Of a stretch of 64,000 bases of DNA, positions 14,201 through 25,732 are shown piece by piece. The stretch's first letter is position 1, and every line of letters begins with the position of its first letter. Under the pieces are notes generated by a model, which searched no databases, was not told the origin of the DNA, and saw only the letters and a list, made by a program, of their open reading frames with translations. The DNA lies in the NCBI GenBank assembly GCA_025345505.1, contig JANVCC010000076.1, positions 6,063,577 through 6,127,576 of the forward strand. Direction: 5' to 3'. Source of the stretch: Todiramphus chloris collaris (Eukaryota > Chordata > Aves > Coraciiformes > Alcedinidae). Made by a program: the position numbers and the translations under genes.

Positions 14201-15121
14201 TAACTCTTTAGCTTTACACAAACATAATCATCTCTGATGTGCAAAGCACAGCAATGTCCTAAGCTCTAACTTCAGGAAAAGCTGATGATGCCTTGTGTGA
14301 GTTGTGCCACTCACTTGGCCTCCTGCACTTCAGTAAAATCCTGCTAAAATCTGTGAGTACAGAATCTGTAGGAAAAAGCAAATCACTGATACTGAATTAA
14401 GATTTTCTTTGTATCTTTCACTATTGGTATAAATACATCACATTATGTCTGAAGCAGGGCTACAGAAAGACCTAGATAAATGCTAAAAAGATGTGACACT
14501 GCAGGAAGATACATTAAGAAAAGGTTTGGAGTTTTTGTTCATGTTTGCTTGCTTCTAATGAGATATTTTGAAACAGGGATTTGTAATTTAGGAGGTTTTA
14601 GCATGTAGTCTTTTGTTACACGCTACTTAGATTGTTCAGATAATCAATTCTAGAGACCATCCCTGACAAAGCAAGCTGAAAATGCAAGGAAACTGAGCAT
14701 CCTCCATAGCTCAGAGAGAGAAATATATCTTATTCCCTTCTCATAGAAGCATGAACTTTATGAAAAGGGGAACTAGAAAGAAACACAGGCAGTTGGGCTC
14801 CTGGCTATCCATGTGCAAAATTCATCAATGTGGTAGAGGCATTTTGATAAGGAGTCTTTCTAATATTTCTAATATATAGAAAACAAGTAGAAAAAACTAG
14901 GAGAAAGAAGTGTTCACCACCTAATGAATTGCCTTGGTGTGCTTAAAAAAACCCAGTGTGCATTAGTGTATAATTTGTCATTTCTCCATCAGCATTTTCA
15001 TCTCATCAAAGGGGAAGAGGTCTTTGGCAGCGTTGAAAAACATTTTCTGGTACTCTACTACACCAACGAGAAAAAGGGGTCCATGCTGCACCAAGAAAGC
15101 AAGCAAAACTTTGTCCCTTAC
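11205..15121. other. Gene-free AT-rich stretch
   Basis: I see no gene in these 3.9 kb. A 118-residue frame on the minus strand (11910-12266) has no recognisable motif and a composition like its surroundings. The rest is unique AT-rich DNA. Confidence 0.5.
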
Positions 15122-15182
15122 ATGGCAGGGACATGGTCCCTTTAAGATCCCTTCCAACCCAAACCATTCTATGATTCTATGA
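15122..15182 (+). mobile_element. CR1 LINE, tail-only fragment
   Basis: Only the last part of a CR1 3' UTR is present: a CATGGCAGGGACATGG block, then CCCTTTAAGATCCCTTCC, then CCAACCCAAACCATTC, ending in two copies of ATTCTATG (to about 15181). This is an extremely 5'-truncated insertion of about 60 bases on the plus strand. Confidence 0.88.
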
Positions 15183-17690
15183 AAATGAGAGTTGTGAGAT
15201 GTGAAGAGGAAAGGAAACTGCATCTCTGAGAACTGCTGTGGGAACCCTGGAGGGCTTTAAAGACTGCTTGGGACAAGGTGGCCAAACTCTATGGCTCTGG
15301 ATACATCACTTAATTTTTTGTAACAAAAGCTGCCACTCAGAAGTTTTAGCATCCGATCAAACCAGAGAAATGCGGATGGTGAGAGCCCAGAGCTTGGTAC
15401 AGGCCAGAACAAACAAGGGTTATCTACTTTGGATCTGGCAGCACCCCCCTCCTCAGGGCACAGGGATCTGGAGAGCAGTGAAACACCTGGGAACAAAGTG
15501 ACACAAAGCGAGTGAGCCTGAATAAAGGAAGTGCATTAAAGCTACTACCCCCATTGCTATGAGTCAGCAGAGAATCCTCTATCTGTTCCTGTGATTATTG
15601 AAGAAACTTAGTCAGAACCAACCCTTGATATCAGGAGAAGGAAACACTATGGGTATGACATACATTAGCATCCAAAGTATTATATCTGCTTTTCTCAAAG
15701 TATTAGAAATACGGAATCTTCAAGTCTCAGTGAAAGGCCATATCCCTGTCAATCATTGTTATGATCAACTGTTTCAGTTAGGTTATTTCTACAATAAAAG
15801 AGTGAGCCATGGAAGGTATTCACACACGGTCTTCACAATCATACCCTGACTTTTCTTACCAGGTTGCTCACTCTCCAGTTTGAGCAAATGTGAATTTTTC
15901 CCAGGCTGAGAACTGACATATCCAACGGCTCCCTCCCCCTGAACAACATGGGTTTGAAGTTATAAAATAAAGGGAAGGTGCTTGACAATGAAAAGCCCCT
16001 TGAGTCACCTGCATACCTCCTGTCTGTGCCAGCACGAGTTCCTTCCTGACAGTGTATAGCCTAAGCTTTAATATCAAATGATATATTGGCTGAGGACCAG
16101 CAATGGAAACAACACAGTTTATGATCTGTCTCGTAGGGGTCCGAGCACCACATTTTCCGTCTAAACACCTCTGATGTTTTACTGAGCTAAAGTCATGGCC
16201 AAACAAACACAGGAGTCCTGTCCAGCCTAGTATAATATAGCTAAATATAATATATTTACATATACTGCAACATTTACCATGTCTGCACATGACTGTCACC
16301 AAACTACATACATTGAAAGGTGATGTGTCTTGCTTCATTAAAACGCTACATCATAGTATTTTTCTCTTGATAGCCCTACATAATCTGAATCTGTATTTTC
16401 CTAGTTAATATTCTTCTATTCGACCATATTCCCTAACAGAGAAAAGAAGAGAATTTAATACAAATAAAGGAATAAATGCATTATTTTTAAAGAAGAAACC
16501 TGAAGAATTCTTGCTGATTCCTGTCTTCAGGAACCTGATAACAAGTGTCTGAGTAAGCATTTTTTTATTCAGTTTAATGAAGTGATGGATGTGGAAAACG
16601 AGCACAGAAGTCCTCAGTGGATGTTCTGAAAATCAGTAAGAAAGAAAATATCAATCCCAAACCAAAACAAAAATAACTCTGGAGAGGAAAAGAAATTAAT
16701 TTCAAGAATAACATAATGCCATGCAGGCCTGCTCTTACAGCAAACCATCAAGTTAATTTAATTCCACAAACCCCATTGCTCTGACAAAATGTTGTTTAAA
16801 TCAATTCATTCTTTCATTATGCCGCTTAAGAGCACCATGAAGCGATGAGAAATTACGAAGATGACGTTCACGTACCAGAATCCCTTCATTTTCTATCTTG
16901 ACATGGGATTAATGTGCTGCATTTGCGTGCTAAAATACTATATTTAATTGTAAAAGTGGTGTTGTTAAATTACCTTACAATGAGTTTATTTTAAATGGTT
17001 CATTAAAGTTTTTAAAATAGCTTGCTGCACGATTGCATCTCTGCTCTGCTTTGATGTATTACATCTTCAACCAACAGCTGCAATGTAGGAAACCTTCACT
17101 TGCTCTGCTGTTTGTCCTTTCAACAACAGATTCTGAGCAAAAAGCAGTTGCAGGCTCACAGGATCAGATTCAGATAATTACAGTGCTTGAGCAAAAGTCC
17201 ACCCCTCTTCAGAACTGCACAAAAATAGTATGCAACTATTGTGTATGTATATGTTTGCTGTCATCTGGAGTGGAAATTACCTAGAATGTTCTCTTCCATG
17301 ATTCTCCACATCCTGGTAGTGGCTGACTCACATGCTGTAGCACACAGTCAATATATAATACAGTACGTGATCTGATTAATGTCACTCATGCACAGCCCTG
17401 TCCTTCCCCTTCCTGGAAGGATAAAGCACCTGTAGATCTCTTCTTTGGAAAAATAAGTTTCTGCAAGTCTTCAGATTGGCAAAGGCCAGGTGGAAGAGTG
17501 TATTTTGGTTTTGGAACACTCCTTATTAAGGATTATGGGAGGTCACAAGATTTAGGTCCTGGAAATACCTGTGCTTTTTTGTGAAAGGGAGTAATTCAGA
17601 TGCAGCAATTCACTACCAGTAACACACACAAATCCACATTTCTCCTTTTATAGTTATGTATATCTAGATGTACAAAACTATATTTACAGA
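15183..17690. other. Gene-free stretch with a candidate conserved block
   Basis: No gene is supported. The block at about 16740-17035 is repeat-free and AT-rich. It carries several TAAT/ATTA cores, a TGACGTTCACGTA element and no CpG island, which together look like a developmental enhancer or conserved noncoding element. This is a guess from texture only. A 156-residue minus-strand frame at 15868-16338 has no recognisable domain. Confidence 0.4.
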
Positions 17691-18235
17691 CTCACAGAAT
17701 GTTTTAGGTTGGAAGGGATCTCTTGAGACCATCTAGTCTAACCCTCCTGCTCAAGCAAGGTCAGCTATAGCAGGATACTCAGGGCAGCATCCACTCACAT
17801 TTTTAATGTCTCCAACTATGGAGATGCCAGACTCTCAGGGCAACTTTGACCCAGTGTTTGACCACCCTCACAGTAAGAAAGTGTTTTCTTGTGTTCAAAT
17901 GTAATTTCCTAGTTTTTAATTTGTCCTTTTGCCTTCTGTCCTGCCACTGGGCACTACTGAGAAAAGTCTGGCCCCTTGTCTTTGTTCCCTCCCATCAGGT
18001 ATTTGGATACACTGATAAGATTCCCCTGAACCTTCTCTTTGTCAGGCTGAAGTGTCTCTGACCACTTATCCTTTCCTTATATGAAAGATGCTCCAGTCCC
18101 TTTCTCATCTCTGTGGCCTTGTGTTGAACTCACTCCAATAGGTCCATGTCTGTCTTGTACTGGGGAGCCCAGAACTGGACCCAGCACTCCAGGTGTGACA
18201 GAAACCCTGAGGAATGGAGCAGAGCATAGCAGACC
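17691..18235 (-). mobile_element. CR1 LINE, 5'-truncated
   Basis: Minus-strand copy starting at CACAGAATGTTTTAGGTTGG. The complement runs through the CR1 3' UTR and the C-terminal quarter of the RT ORF, including the block seen on the plus strand as CCAGAACTGGACCCAGCACT near 18170-18190, equivalent to the WAPQF region of ORF2. Many indels break the frame. Similarity is lost soon after 18235. It is the left member of a three-copy CR1 cluster. Confidence 0.93.
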
Positions 18236-18953
18236 ACCACCAGGAACCACAAAGGTGAGCTACAACAGGAAAGCCACCCAGAAGAACCAGCTTCCCCAAC
18301 CAACTCTATCCATACTTTCTCTGGTAGACATACTTATCTATGTCTATGTGGTGGAAAAAGATTTTCCTCTACATTTAAGAGGACAAGGTTTTACTTTCAG
18401 TTTCATCTGTGTACTTCCTATTTCAGAAATCATAAGCTGAAGTCTGTTCCAAGAATGCTATTTCTAATCCTGGTCTCTATTCATATCTTTGTTGACAATG
18501 TTCCTATCAATACACTTTGAAACACAATGGAAGCATCACTCTTGATCTCAGTGGGAATTAAGCACTGAAACAGCTTTCAAGAGTCAAATGTTAGTCCTTA
18601 GATTTTAGAGTAACAGTCCTATTTAGAATCCTTGTTGTGTTTTTTTAGCAAGTCATTTGCAAATATGCACAAATAGCTGTCTATATTTAGGTCAGCCATA
18701 TGCCTGTGCACTGAAATGTTGCTTTTCTTCCATGGCGATATGAAGGAATGTCATCCCTTAGGAAAGAATACTGTATTATTAAACTAATCTATGCTCTTAC
18801 ATTTCTATTATCACTTCTGTGTACATGCATTTTAAACCTAAAAATGATATGGAGAAATAATATACATTTAGAAAACCAGCAGTATGAGTGATAACATCTA
18901 CCTGTGTTGGTACTGATTAACTGTACACTTCTTCCCTGCCATTACCTGGCATA
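18236..18953. other. Gene-free stretch between CR1 copies
   Basis: Unique AT-rich sequence with no gene or clear repeat. The phrase GATCTCAGTGGGAATTAAGC near 18544 resembles fossil repeats common in bird DNA, but it is too short to assign. Confidence 0.45.
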
Positions 18954-19460
18954 TCATAGAATTATACAATGGTAGGTATTGGAAGGGACCTCTGGAGATC
19001 ACCTTGTCCAACCCCCCTGCCAAAGCAGGTTCACCTACAGCAGGTTGCCCAGGATCATGTCCAGGTAGGTTCTGAAAGTCTCCAGAAAAGGAGACTCCAC
19101 AACTAATCTGGGCAGCCTGGGCCAGGCCCTGGCAACCTCACAGAAAAGAAGTTTTTTGTCGTGTTCAGATGGAACTTCCTGTGTTCTGGTTTGTGTCCAT
19201 TGCCCCTTGTCCTGTCACTGGGCACCACTGAAAACAGCCTGTCCCCATCCTGACCCCTGCCGTTCAGATCTTCATTGAGAACATCCCTTCTCAGTCTTTT
19301 CTCTAGGCTAAACAGCTTCAGGTCTCTCAGCCTTTCCTTGTCATAGAGATGTTCTGGTCCCATAATCATCCTGGCAGCCCTCTGTTGGACTGTTCTCCAG
19401 TAGTTCCCTACCTCTCTTGAACTGGGGAGCTGACACAGTACTCCAGTACTCCATATGTTT
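18954..19460 (-). mobile_element. CR1 LINE, 5'-truncated
   Basis: Minus-strand copy beginning CATAGAATTATACAATGG. The complement encodes, with few interruptions, the last part of ORF2: [36 protein letters not shown] and [12 protein letters not shown]. The CR1 similarity stops near 19460 in the block equivalent to VQFWAPQF. The open frame happens to continue into unrelated flanking DNA, giving a 183-residue chimeric frame (19103-19654) that is not a credible gene. It lies 5' end to 5' end with the plus-strand copy at 19.8 kb. Confidence 0.94.
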
Positions 19461-19802
19461 ATCAACAGGACAGAAAAGAGAAGGGCAAGTTTCCCTTGGT
19501 ATACTGAAAGCAAAGACCACTGGTAAAGGATGTGGGGTTGGCCTGCAAGTCTTGGAGTTACACTTGAGGTGTTCAGGGTGGATTTGAGAGTCAGGCAGGT
19601 GTAGTTAACTGACTGAGGTCCTATGCAAGTGAATGGCCCACAGTCAGGCTGCACTCTCTGATACTATCACTTGCTCTCTGTATTTCACATGTTGCCCACA
19701 AGCATGCTCAACATTAGACAAAAGGAAGTACGTTCTAGTTTTGTGAATTATTATCCCAGCTTTAAATAATAAAATGTACACAGTAAGATGTTTGAATAAG
19801 AA
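19461..19802. other. Spacer between head-to-head CR1 copies
   Basis: About 340 bases of unique sequence between the 5' ends of two oppositely oriented CR1 copies. No gene or regulatory signal is recognised. Confidence 0.5.
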
Positions 19803-20208
19803 AGCTGCTAAAGATGATCCGAGACCTGAAACACCTCCCTTACGAAGACAGGCTGAGGAAGTTGAGGTTGTTCAGCCTGGAGAAGTGTCCTGGAAGACTT
19901 CATTGCAGCCTTCCAGTATCTGCCTCCAAGAAAGCTGGGGACGGACTTTGTTCAAGGGCTTCAAATGGGAAGAGGGTAGATTCAGATTAGAAATTAGGAA
20001 GAAGTTTTTCACTGTGAGGGTGGTGAGACATGGGAACAAGTTGCCCAGGGAGGTTGTGGATGCCCCAACACTGGACGTGTTCAAGTCCAGGTTGGATGGT
20101 GATTTCAGCAATCTGCTCTAGTGGGAGGTGTCCCTGCCCATGGCAGAGGGTTTGGAACTAGATAATCTTTAAGGACACTTCCAGCCCAAACCAATCCATG
20201 ATTCCGCA
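19803..20208 (+). mobile_element. CR1 LINE, 5'-truncated
   Basis: Plus-strand copy. It encodes the end of ORF2: an [15 protein letters not shown] block (GACAGGCTGAGGAAGTTGAG at 19849-19868), then [18 protein letters not shown] and [20 protein letters not shown] at about 19970-20095. The 3' UTR block GGAGGTGTCCCTGCCCATGG follows and the decayed terminus lies near 20208. Its end is close in type to the copies at 10.9, 37.1 and 47.1 kb. Confidence 0.95.
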
Positions 20209-23200
20209 ATTCCTCCTACATACATATGTTTATCCGCAAAAGGACATTTTCTATTTTCATATAATGAAAAGTACTACAGCCCTTCCTGGGTACAAATTGA
20301 TGTGCCACAGGCTGGACTGCCTGAAGCTATATTATCAAATATTTTTTTGCACTTATTTATTCATTTACTATTATAGACAGGTTATGCTTTCCACACTAGC
20401 TTCAGTGAAAGATGTAGTTTTACTTACCAGACCCAAAATACATTTTTGCGGTAGAAGGAGCAGATCTAATATATTAGTTCTGGGGGATCTGTTTTCTTAG
20501 TCTGCTGGCACTGTCTACCTAGTATACAGCTGTAGTGTATGTATAGACAGTAAAAGTTTTTAATGGTGTATCTGCAGACCAGTTTCTAGGTAATACATGT
20601 GATTTTACTGAGAGACACTTTTGGTTTTAGTACAGACTGCAGAATGATTTTTGGTGATTTTTATTTCCTGTTGTTATGGCAGGAAGAATTTTAGTCCAAG
20701 CCTTTTTAAATAGGCTCTGTTAGCTCCTAATGCAAGTACTCAACGGCACCCTGAAGTTCTAGTAAAACAATTTAACAAAGAGAAAAATATTTTCCTCAAC
20801 CTTCCCCTTCTTCTACTGACAACAGATGTGCTTTACTGATCTGAAAACTACCTCCCACTAAGTGCTCTTGCTTCCTTTCCTCTTTTACACAAAAGCAGAC
20901 AGAAGTCTCAACTGTGTTCCTAGTTTATAGAGGTTTAACTGCGGACTGTTCTAACAGTCAGAGGAAGCAGGGAAGTCCAAAGCCATCGATGTTACACCAA
21001 GGTCAAAGAATGAAAATTTTCGTTTAATAATATAGTTGTCTCAAATCTTGAGACTTCCCAAGTCCTACAGAGGTTGCCAGAAACTGCCTGAGATATTCTA
21101 TAGGTTGGTTTTCAAGTACTAACTTAGTTACTCTATTCTGGGCTGGTTGGCAAATGAAGTCTTAGAAGATGGCATGTGTAAATTGTGGATCTGATTTTTC
21201 CCAGTAGAGAAGCACCAATTATGTTATGCTAATGGCACTCATTAGTAGGCTGCAAGCCCCTAAATCTAGTGCAATGAACTTCCAACACCCTTCTTGACCA
21301 ACCCCCACCTACGGCCCAGTGCAGGACTAGTTAGCTTTAGAAGTCTCTCTCTTCCATCCCTCCCTGCAACCTGGTGGAAAGGCAGGGGTAAAGTAGTTAC
21401 CTTGATCTTGTCTTAGATCTTGAGACCAGGAACAGGACCACTGAGAGTTAAAGCTTTATAATCCTGCCAGCTCACCCTGACTTTCAGTGGGCAGGTCACA
21501 ATATCAGAAGCAGAATTTAAGGAATTAAAAAGAAACAGAGGGAAAAAAAAAAGGATAAAAAAAAAAAAAAGTAAAATTATAATTATTTCTTTTAAGGGGG
21601 AAAAATAGAGTTGGTTGGACAACAAGGGTGGAGAACTGAACTGTCTGCAGGGTAAAATCTAAGAATAAGATGAAGAACTAGATTTGTGATATACTAGATG
21701 GGAAATCTCATTAGTCTGGTAAAAGATAAAAGATATGTTTACAAGTAGTTAAAGAACAGAAAATAGACCCTGTAAGTAGCTCTTTCTCACTTAAGCTGAG
21801 AGCTCAGCAGTGCATATGCCCTCCTCTTGCTGTCTGCCCAGAAGAAAAGGAAATGCTAAGTTAACAATTTCCTCCTCCCAGAACACAAATCAGATGGTCT
21901 AACTGAAAAAAAAACGCTTCCAAATTTGCTGGCAACCTCCTCAGCCAGAACTAGCTACTTTTCTCATTTTAAGAGGTAACACCTCACAGGTTTCTCCTGT
22001 AGGCTCTCAGCTCCAAAAGTATTAAAAATGGGATCATCCTGTCCCCAGAAGTGTGAATCCAGACTGCTCTCCCCTTTTGAGCCTCTCCACAGACAGCCCT
22101 GTCTGCTTTTTGTCCCTTACAGATTACCAACTTCCAAGGCTGACTCCCACTAGCACTGCCCTTCTCCCACAACCTCTCCCCAGCTTCACACAACCCAACA
22201 GTCACCCCAACATTTTACAGGTTAAAGCTCTGCCCCATTAGCTGTTCTCTCCATCCTTTCCTCCTGGGAAGGTGAGCTAACTGCAGCACGGCTGCACAGC
22301 AGCACTCTTTCACCAACTAGAACTATTTTGCAGTAGGTAAAGAATATATCTCATAATACTGGAGCCAAAGCTCTCCACAAAGACCCTTTTTTTCTCCTCC
22401 TCCCATAAATATCCTTCCTTTTTCAGCTTTCATTTCTCTGCTTCCCAGACCTCATGTTTCCAGGATGCTTGCTATTTACCAGGCTGATACTGTCTCAGAC
22501 TCTGGCATTTACCAGTTGAGCCAAAGACTCAAGAGTGATGTATTCTAAGAAAAACCATCTTCTCTCTTTAGCTGAGCTTTTCCCTTCATCTGTTTCTGTT
22601 CTCTCCCCACATCCCCCCCACCTTGCCAGCATACTTCAAGTCATGCTCCTCAAAGGAGCAATAGCTATTATGTAATTCCAAGGCTCATTTTTTGGTATCA
22701 ATATCAAAACCTAACAGATGGCTGTCAGCAAGACCATCAGTAACTGTTCGCAATGTAACACGGAGCTGTTCTTTCTATTAATTCACTGATTTGACAACAG
22801 CTCTTCAAATCATAACAGAAATGTCACTGTAACAACACAATATCCAAAGTAAATAGGCTGTGGCACCACCTATACGTATTTGTGGTTTTCTGAAGAATCA
22901 CCTTTCAGCAAATGGTTCGCTTGGACAGATTTACAAGGCACCAGAAACATTATCTCTTGAAGTTCATGTTCAGATTTGTGACAGCATCTATGAATAGCTT
23001 AGTCAGGTTCAGTTTGGCTCAGAAAAGATTCTATGCGCATGTGTTGTTCACAAAATGTGAAGCAAAAGCCAGTCTTGCGGTTCCACAGATTTCAGACTGC
23101 GATAGCATGTCTGCTTCCAAGATCTCTCTGGAAGCAAACTTCAGCCCTCTACTTAAGGAGGGCGAGAGGAGAACATTGGCTTTCCAAGATTTGTAGTGAA

Positions 23201-23445
23201 AATTAAGATGCTGCTGAAACAATACCATGAGAGGTGCTTCATAGGCCCACTCTCAGCTTGCTCCAATGATTATTGTTTAGCAGGGACTTTTGGTAGAGAT
23301 CTTCCTAGACAATGAGGTTTATCTGTTGGGTTTTTTTTTACACTAAACCTTGTTTCAAAGCTTTTGCAGGAATCTAAGATATTATTTTGTGGTTTTCAAA
23401 ATATGTGGACATGGAATACAATGGAGTATTTTTCTCCTAGTAAAT
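20209..23445. other. Gene-free stretch
   Basis: No gene is supported. The stretch holds A-runs at 21543-21552 and 21557-21570 and a pyrimidine-rich segment at about 22040-22640. Neither carries a recognisable splice-site and exon arrangement. Confidence 0.5.
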
Positions 23446-23479
23446 TCACAGAGTCACAGAATTGTTGGAGTTGGAAAAA

Positions 23480-24450
23480 ACGTCCAGATCATCTAGTCCA
23501 ACCTCCCTTCCTCCCCTGCCAAAGCAGGTTTGCCTAGAGCACACTGAACAGGATCGGATCCACCAGGTTTGGAATATCTCCAGAGAAGGAGACTCCACAA
23601 CCTCTCTGGACAGCCTGTTTCCCATGCTCCATTATCCTCACAAGAAAGAAGTTTTTCCTCATACTTAGATGGAATCTCCTGTGTTCCGGTTTGTGCCTTT
23701 TGCCCCCTGTCCCGTGGCTGGGCTCCACTGAAAAGAGTCCAGCTCCATTCTCCTTGCACCCATCCCGCAGGTATTTATAGACATTGATAAGGTCTCCTCT
23801 CAGTCTTCTCCAGGTGAAACAGTCACAGCTCTCTCAATCTTTCCTTGGAAGAGAGATGTAGCAGTCCCCCAATCATTTTCATTGCCCTCCACTGGACTCT
23901 CTCCAGTAGTTCCCTGTCTCCCTTGAACTGGGAAGCCTAGCATAGGACACAACGTTCCAGATGTGGCCTTACCAGGGCAGATTAGAAGGGGAGAATGACC
24001 TCCCTTAATCTACCAGCCCCACTCTTCTTAATGCACCCCAGGATACCGTGGGCCTTCTTGGCTACAATGGCACATTCCTGGCTCATGGTTAATTTATTGT
24101 CTACCAGGACTCTTAAGACCCTTCTCCTCAGGACCGCTTTCCAGCAGGTCTACCCCTGACCTAGACTGATGCATAAGGTTGTTCCTCCCCAGGTGCACGA
24201 TCCTACCTTTGCCTTTGTTGAACCTCATAAAGTCTCACTCTGCCCAACACTCCAGCCTCTCCAGGTCACACTGGATGGCAGCACATTGCCTCTGGTGTGT
24301 CAGCCACTCCTCCCAGTTTTGTATCATCAGTGAACTTGATGAGGGTACACTCTGTTCCCTTGCCTAGGTCATTGATGACTATGTTCCATAAGACTTAATA
24401 CTGACCCCCAAGGAACACTACTGGATATGGGTCTGCAGCTCCACCCTGGT
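23480..24450 (-). pseudogene. Decayed CR1 ORF2 fragment (reverse transcriptase, C-terminal half)
   Basis: In full-length elements the protein copies CR1 RNA at the target site by target-primed reverse transcription. Reading the complement from about 24450, the fragment begins just before RT motif B (seen as SVPWGSVLS in place of the usual [10 protein letters not shown]). It then shows motif C as FTDDTKLGG, so both catalytic aspartates (24323-24328) survive. It continues through the thumb and C-terminal region to a tail of the HRRFHLSMRKNFF type near 23660-23690. In-frame stops and frameshifts occur throughout, for example next to the RLE.W motif. It is joined upstream to ORF1 rather than to the endonuclease, and is a dead fragment. 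Confidence 0.88.
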
Positions 24451-24544
24451 AGGTAACGAGCATTTGCATCAAGTCTGGTCAACCTTGCTTATTCCTCAGG
24501 TGGATGTATTGACCTAAGCATTCCCATTTTGGACCCCACCCCAC

Positions 24545-25486
24545 AATCTTTCAATTTAAAGCACACTTCACTAAGCTGGCCAGCCTGTTAATAAAGATTC
24601 TCTTAGCTTTCCTAGGCAGGTGTATCCCATCCCTCCCTATCAGGTTATACACATTGAAGAATGTCCCATTGTCATAAAAACCAAAGCTGTCTCAACAGCA
24701 CCATCCATGTAGCCAGAAGTTGATGTGCATTATACTTCTATATCTGGCTACCCTCTTCTCTCCAGCTGGTAACTGAGGAGAAGAGAACTTGTGCATCAAA
24801 TTTTTTACCTGTATTCTTAGGGCTTTATAGTCCTCCTTGACTCTGCTCAGCTTCTGGCTTGCTGTGGCATTCATGCCCACGTGAAAAAGTAAGAGGGGAG
24901 AGTAGTCTGTGCTTTTAATCAGTTGTGGTTCCCTTTCAGTAATGTCTCTGATCTTAGCTCCCAGAAGGCAGCAGGCCTCTCGTGACTCTGTCGGGCCAGC
25001 AGATGGGTGCCTTGGTGCTCTTTAACAGTCACCCACTACGAGCACCCCATGTTTCTTTGTGCAGTGGTTACTGTGTGCTGCTTTTACAGTTACTTCCCAC
25101 TGCCCTTGTTTGTGGGTGTCTGTGGTTGTTAAAAGTCTCGTATCTGTGGTTGCAGTTGTGGGAAGGTGAAGACTGACGGGGAGTCCTGCTTTTGGGGGTC
25201 ACCAGCGTCCATGGTGCCTCACTCGCAATGGTGTCCTCGATGGGAACATGCTTGGGAAGCCACCTATCTCCATCTCAGCTGTACCCATATTGCGCAGCCT
25301 TTCAACAGTTTCTTGTAACTCTGCCACCTGCCGTAACAGGCCATCGACCTGTGCACACCTTGTGCAGGAACCGCCCTGTCCCCTGGAGCAGGGTCTGGGT
25401 GTCCCCAGGAGCGGGGTCTGGGCGATCCCTGCAGCTACTGCCTGGACTGAGGTCTCTGGTACCAGCTCTGCCTGGGGTGTGTCCAT
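24545..25486 (-). pseudogene. Decayed CR1 ORF1 (zinc/coiled-coil and SGNH esterase)
   Basis: CR1 ORF1 is an RNA-binding, gag-like protein, with an SGNH-type esterase domain in this family. The complement starts with an ATG at 25484-25486 and gives a CTRCAQVDGLLRQVAELQ segment (one CxxC followed by a heptad-like coiled coil), matching CARCEQVDDLLSQAAQLQ in the copy at 42.3 kb. Downstream the esterase is recognisable: VLVVGD at about 25030-25045, REACCLLGAKIRDITERE, a DYSPLLLFHVGMNAT block, VKEDYKALRIQVKNL, and finally YNLIGRDGIHLPRKAKRIF near 24595-24655, which contains the Asp and His expected of the catalytic triad. The serine block is destroyed: a shift turns the GDS region into Gly-Asp-Cys-stop. 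Other shifts occur just after it and before the RE-ACCL block. Confidence 0.85.
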
Positions 25487-25546
25487 CAGTCAGCACCGGG
25501 GGGGGGGTCTCAGAAGGAGCAGCAGATTCGGTCCCGCTGCAAGCTG

Positions 25547-25588
25547 GGGCCCTGCACGGAGATTTCGGGGCCCTGCACGGAGATTTCG
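25547..25588 (-). repeat. Exact 21-bp tandem duplication
   Basis: Two perfect adjacent copies of a 21-base unit ending GCACGGAGATTTCG. It lies inside the CpG-rich leader just upstream of the CR1 ORF1 start. Perfect identity implies a recent duplication or conservation within the subfamily leader. Confidence 0.9.
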
Positions 25589-25618
25589 GTGCCCTCCCCG
25601 CAGCTCACGGGCCCCTGC

Positions 25619-25646
25619 GCCGCCGCCGCCGCCGCCGCCGCCGCCA
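25619..25646 (-). repeat. (GCC)n trinucleotide repeat
   Basis: About nine uninterrupted GCC/CGC units inside the CpG island, read as GGC repeats on the minus strand. CCG-type repeats are typical of CpG-island 5' UTRs and prone to length change. Confidence 0.9.
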
Positions 25647-25684
25647 CTGCCGCGGAGCCTCAGCGCCCGGCCCTCGCGCTAACC

Positions 25685-25732
25685 GCTGCCTCACGCGCTG
25701 CCTCACGCGCTGCCTCACGCGCTGCCTCCCTC
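25685..25732 (-). repeat. 12-bp tandem repeat, three exact copies plus one degenerate
   Basis: The unit GCTGCCTCACGC occurs three times exactly (25685-25720) and once with changes (25721-25732). Each unit contains CpG. On the minus strand it reads as in-frame Ala-Arg-Glu-Ala repeats in an otherwise unsupported frame. Tandem units in a leader resemble promoter monomers of other LINEs, which is an inference only. Confidence 0.9.

Noticed and set aside
15868..16338. 156-residue minus-strand open frame
   Set aside because: No recognisable domain, no signal of splicing, and composition like the surrounding noncoding DNA. Chance is the simplest explanation.
19103..19654. 183-residue minus-strand frame
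   Set aside because: The C-terminal two thirds is a CR1 ORF2 fragment; the N-terminal part is read from unrelated flanking DNA. It is an accidental chimera, not a gene.
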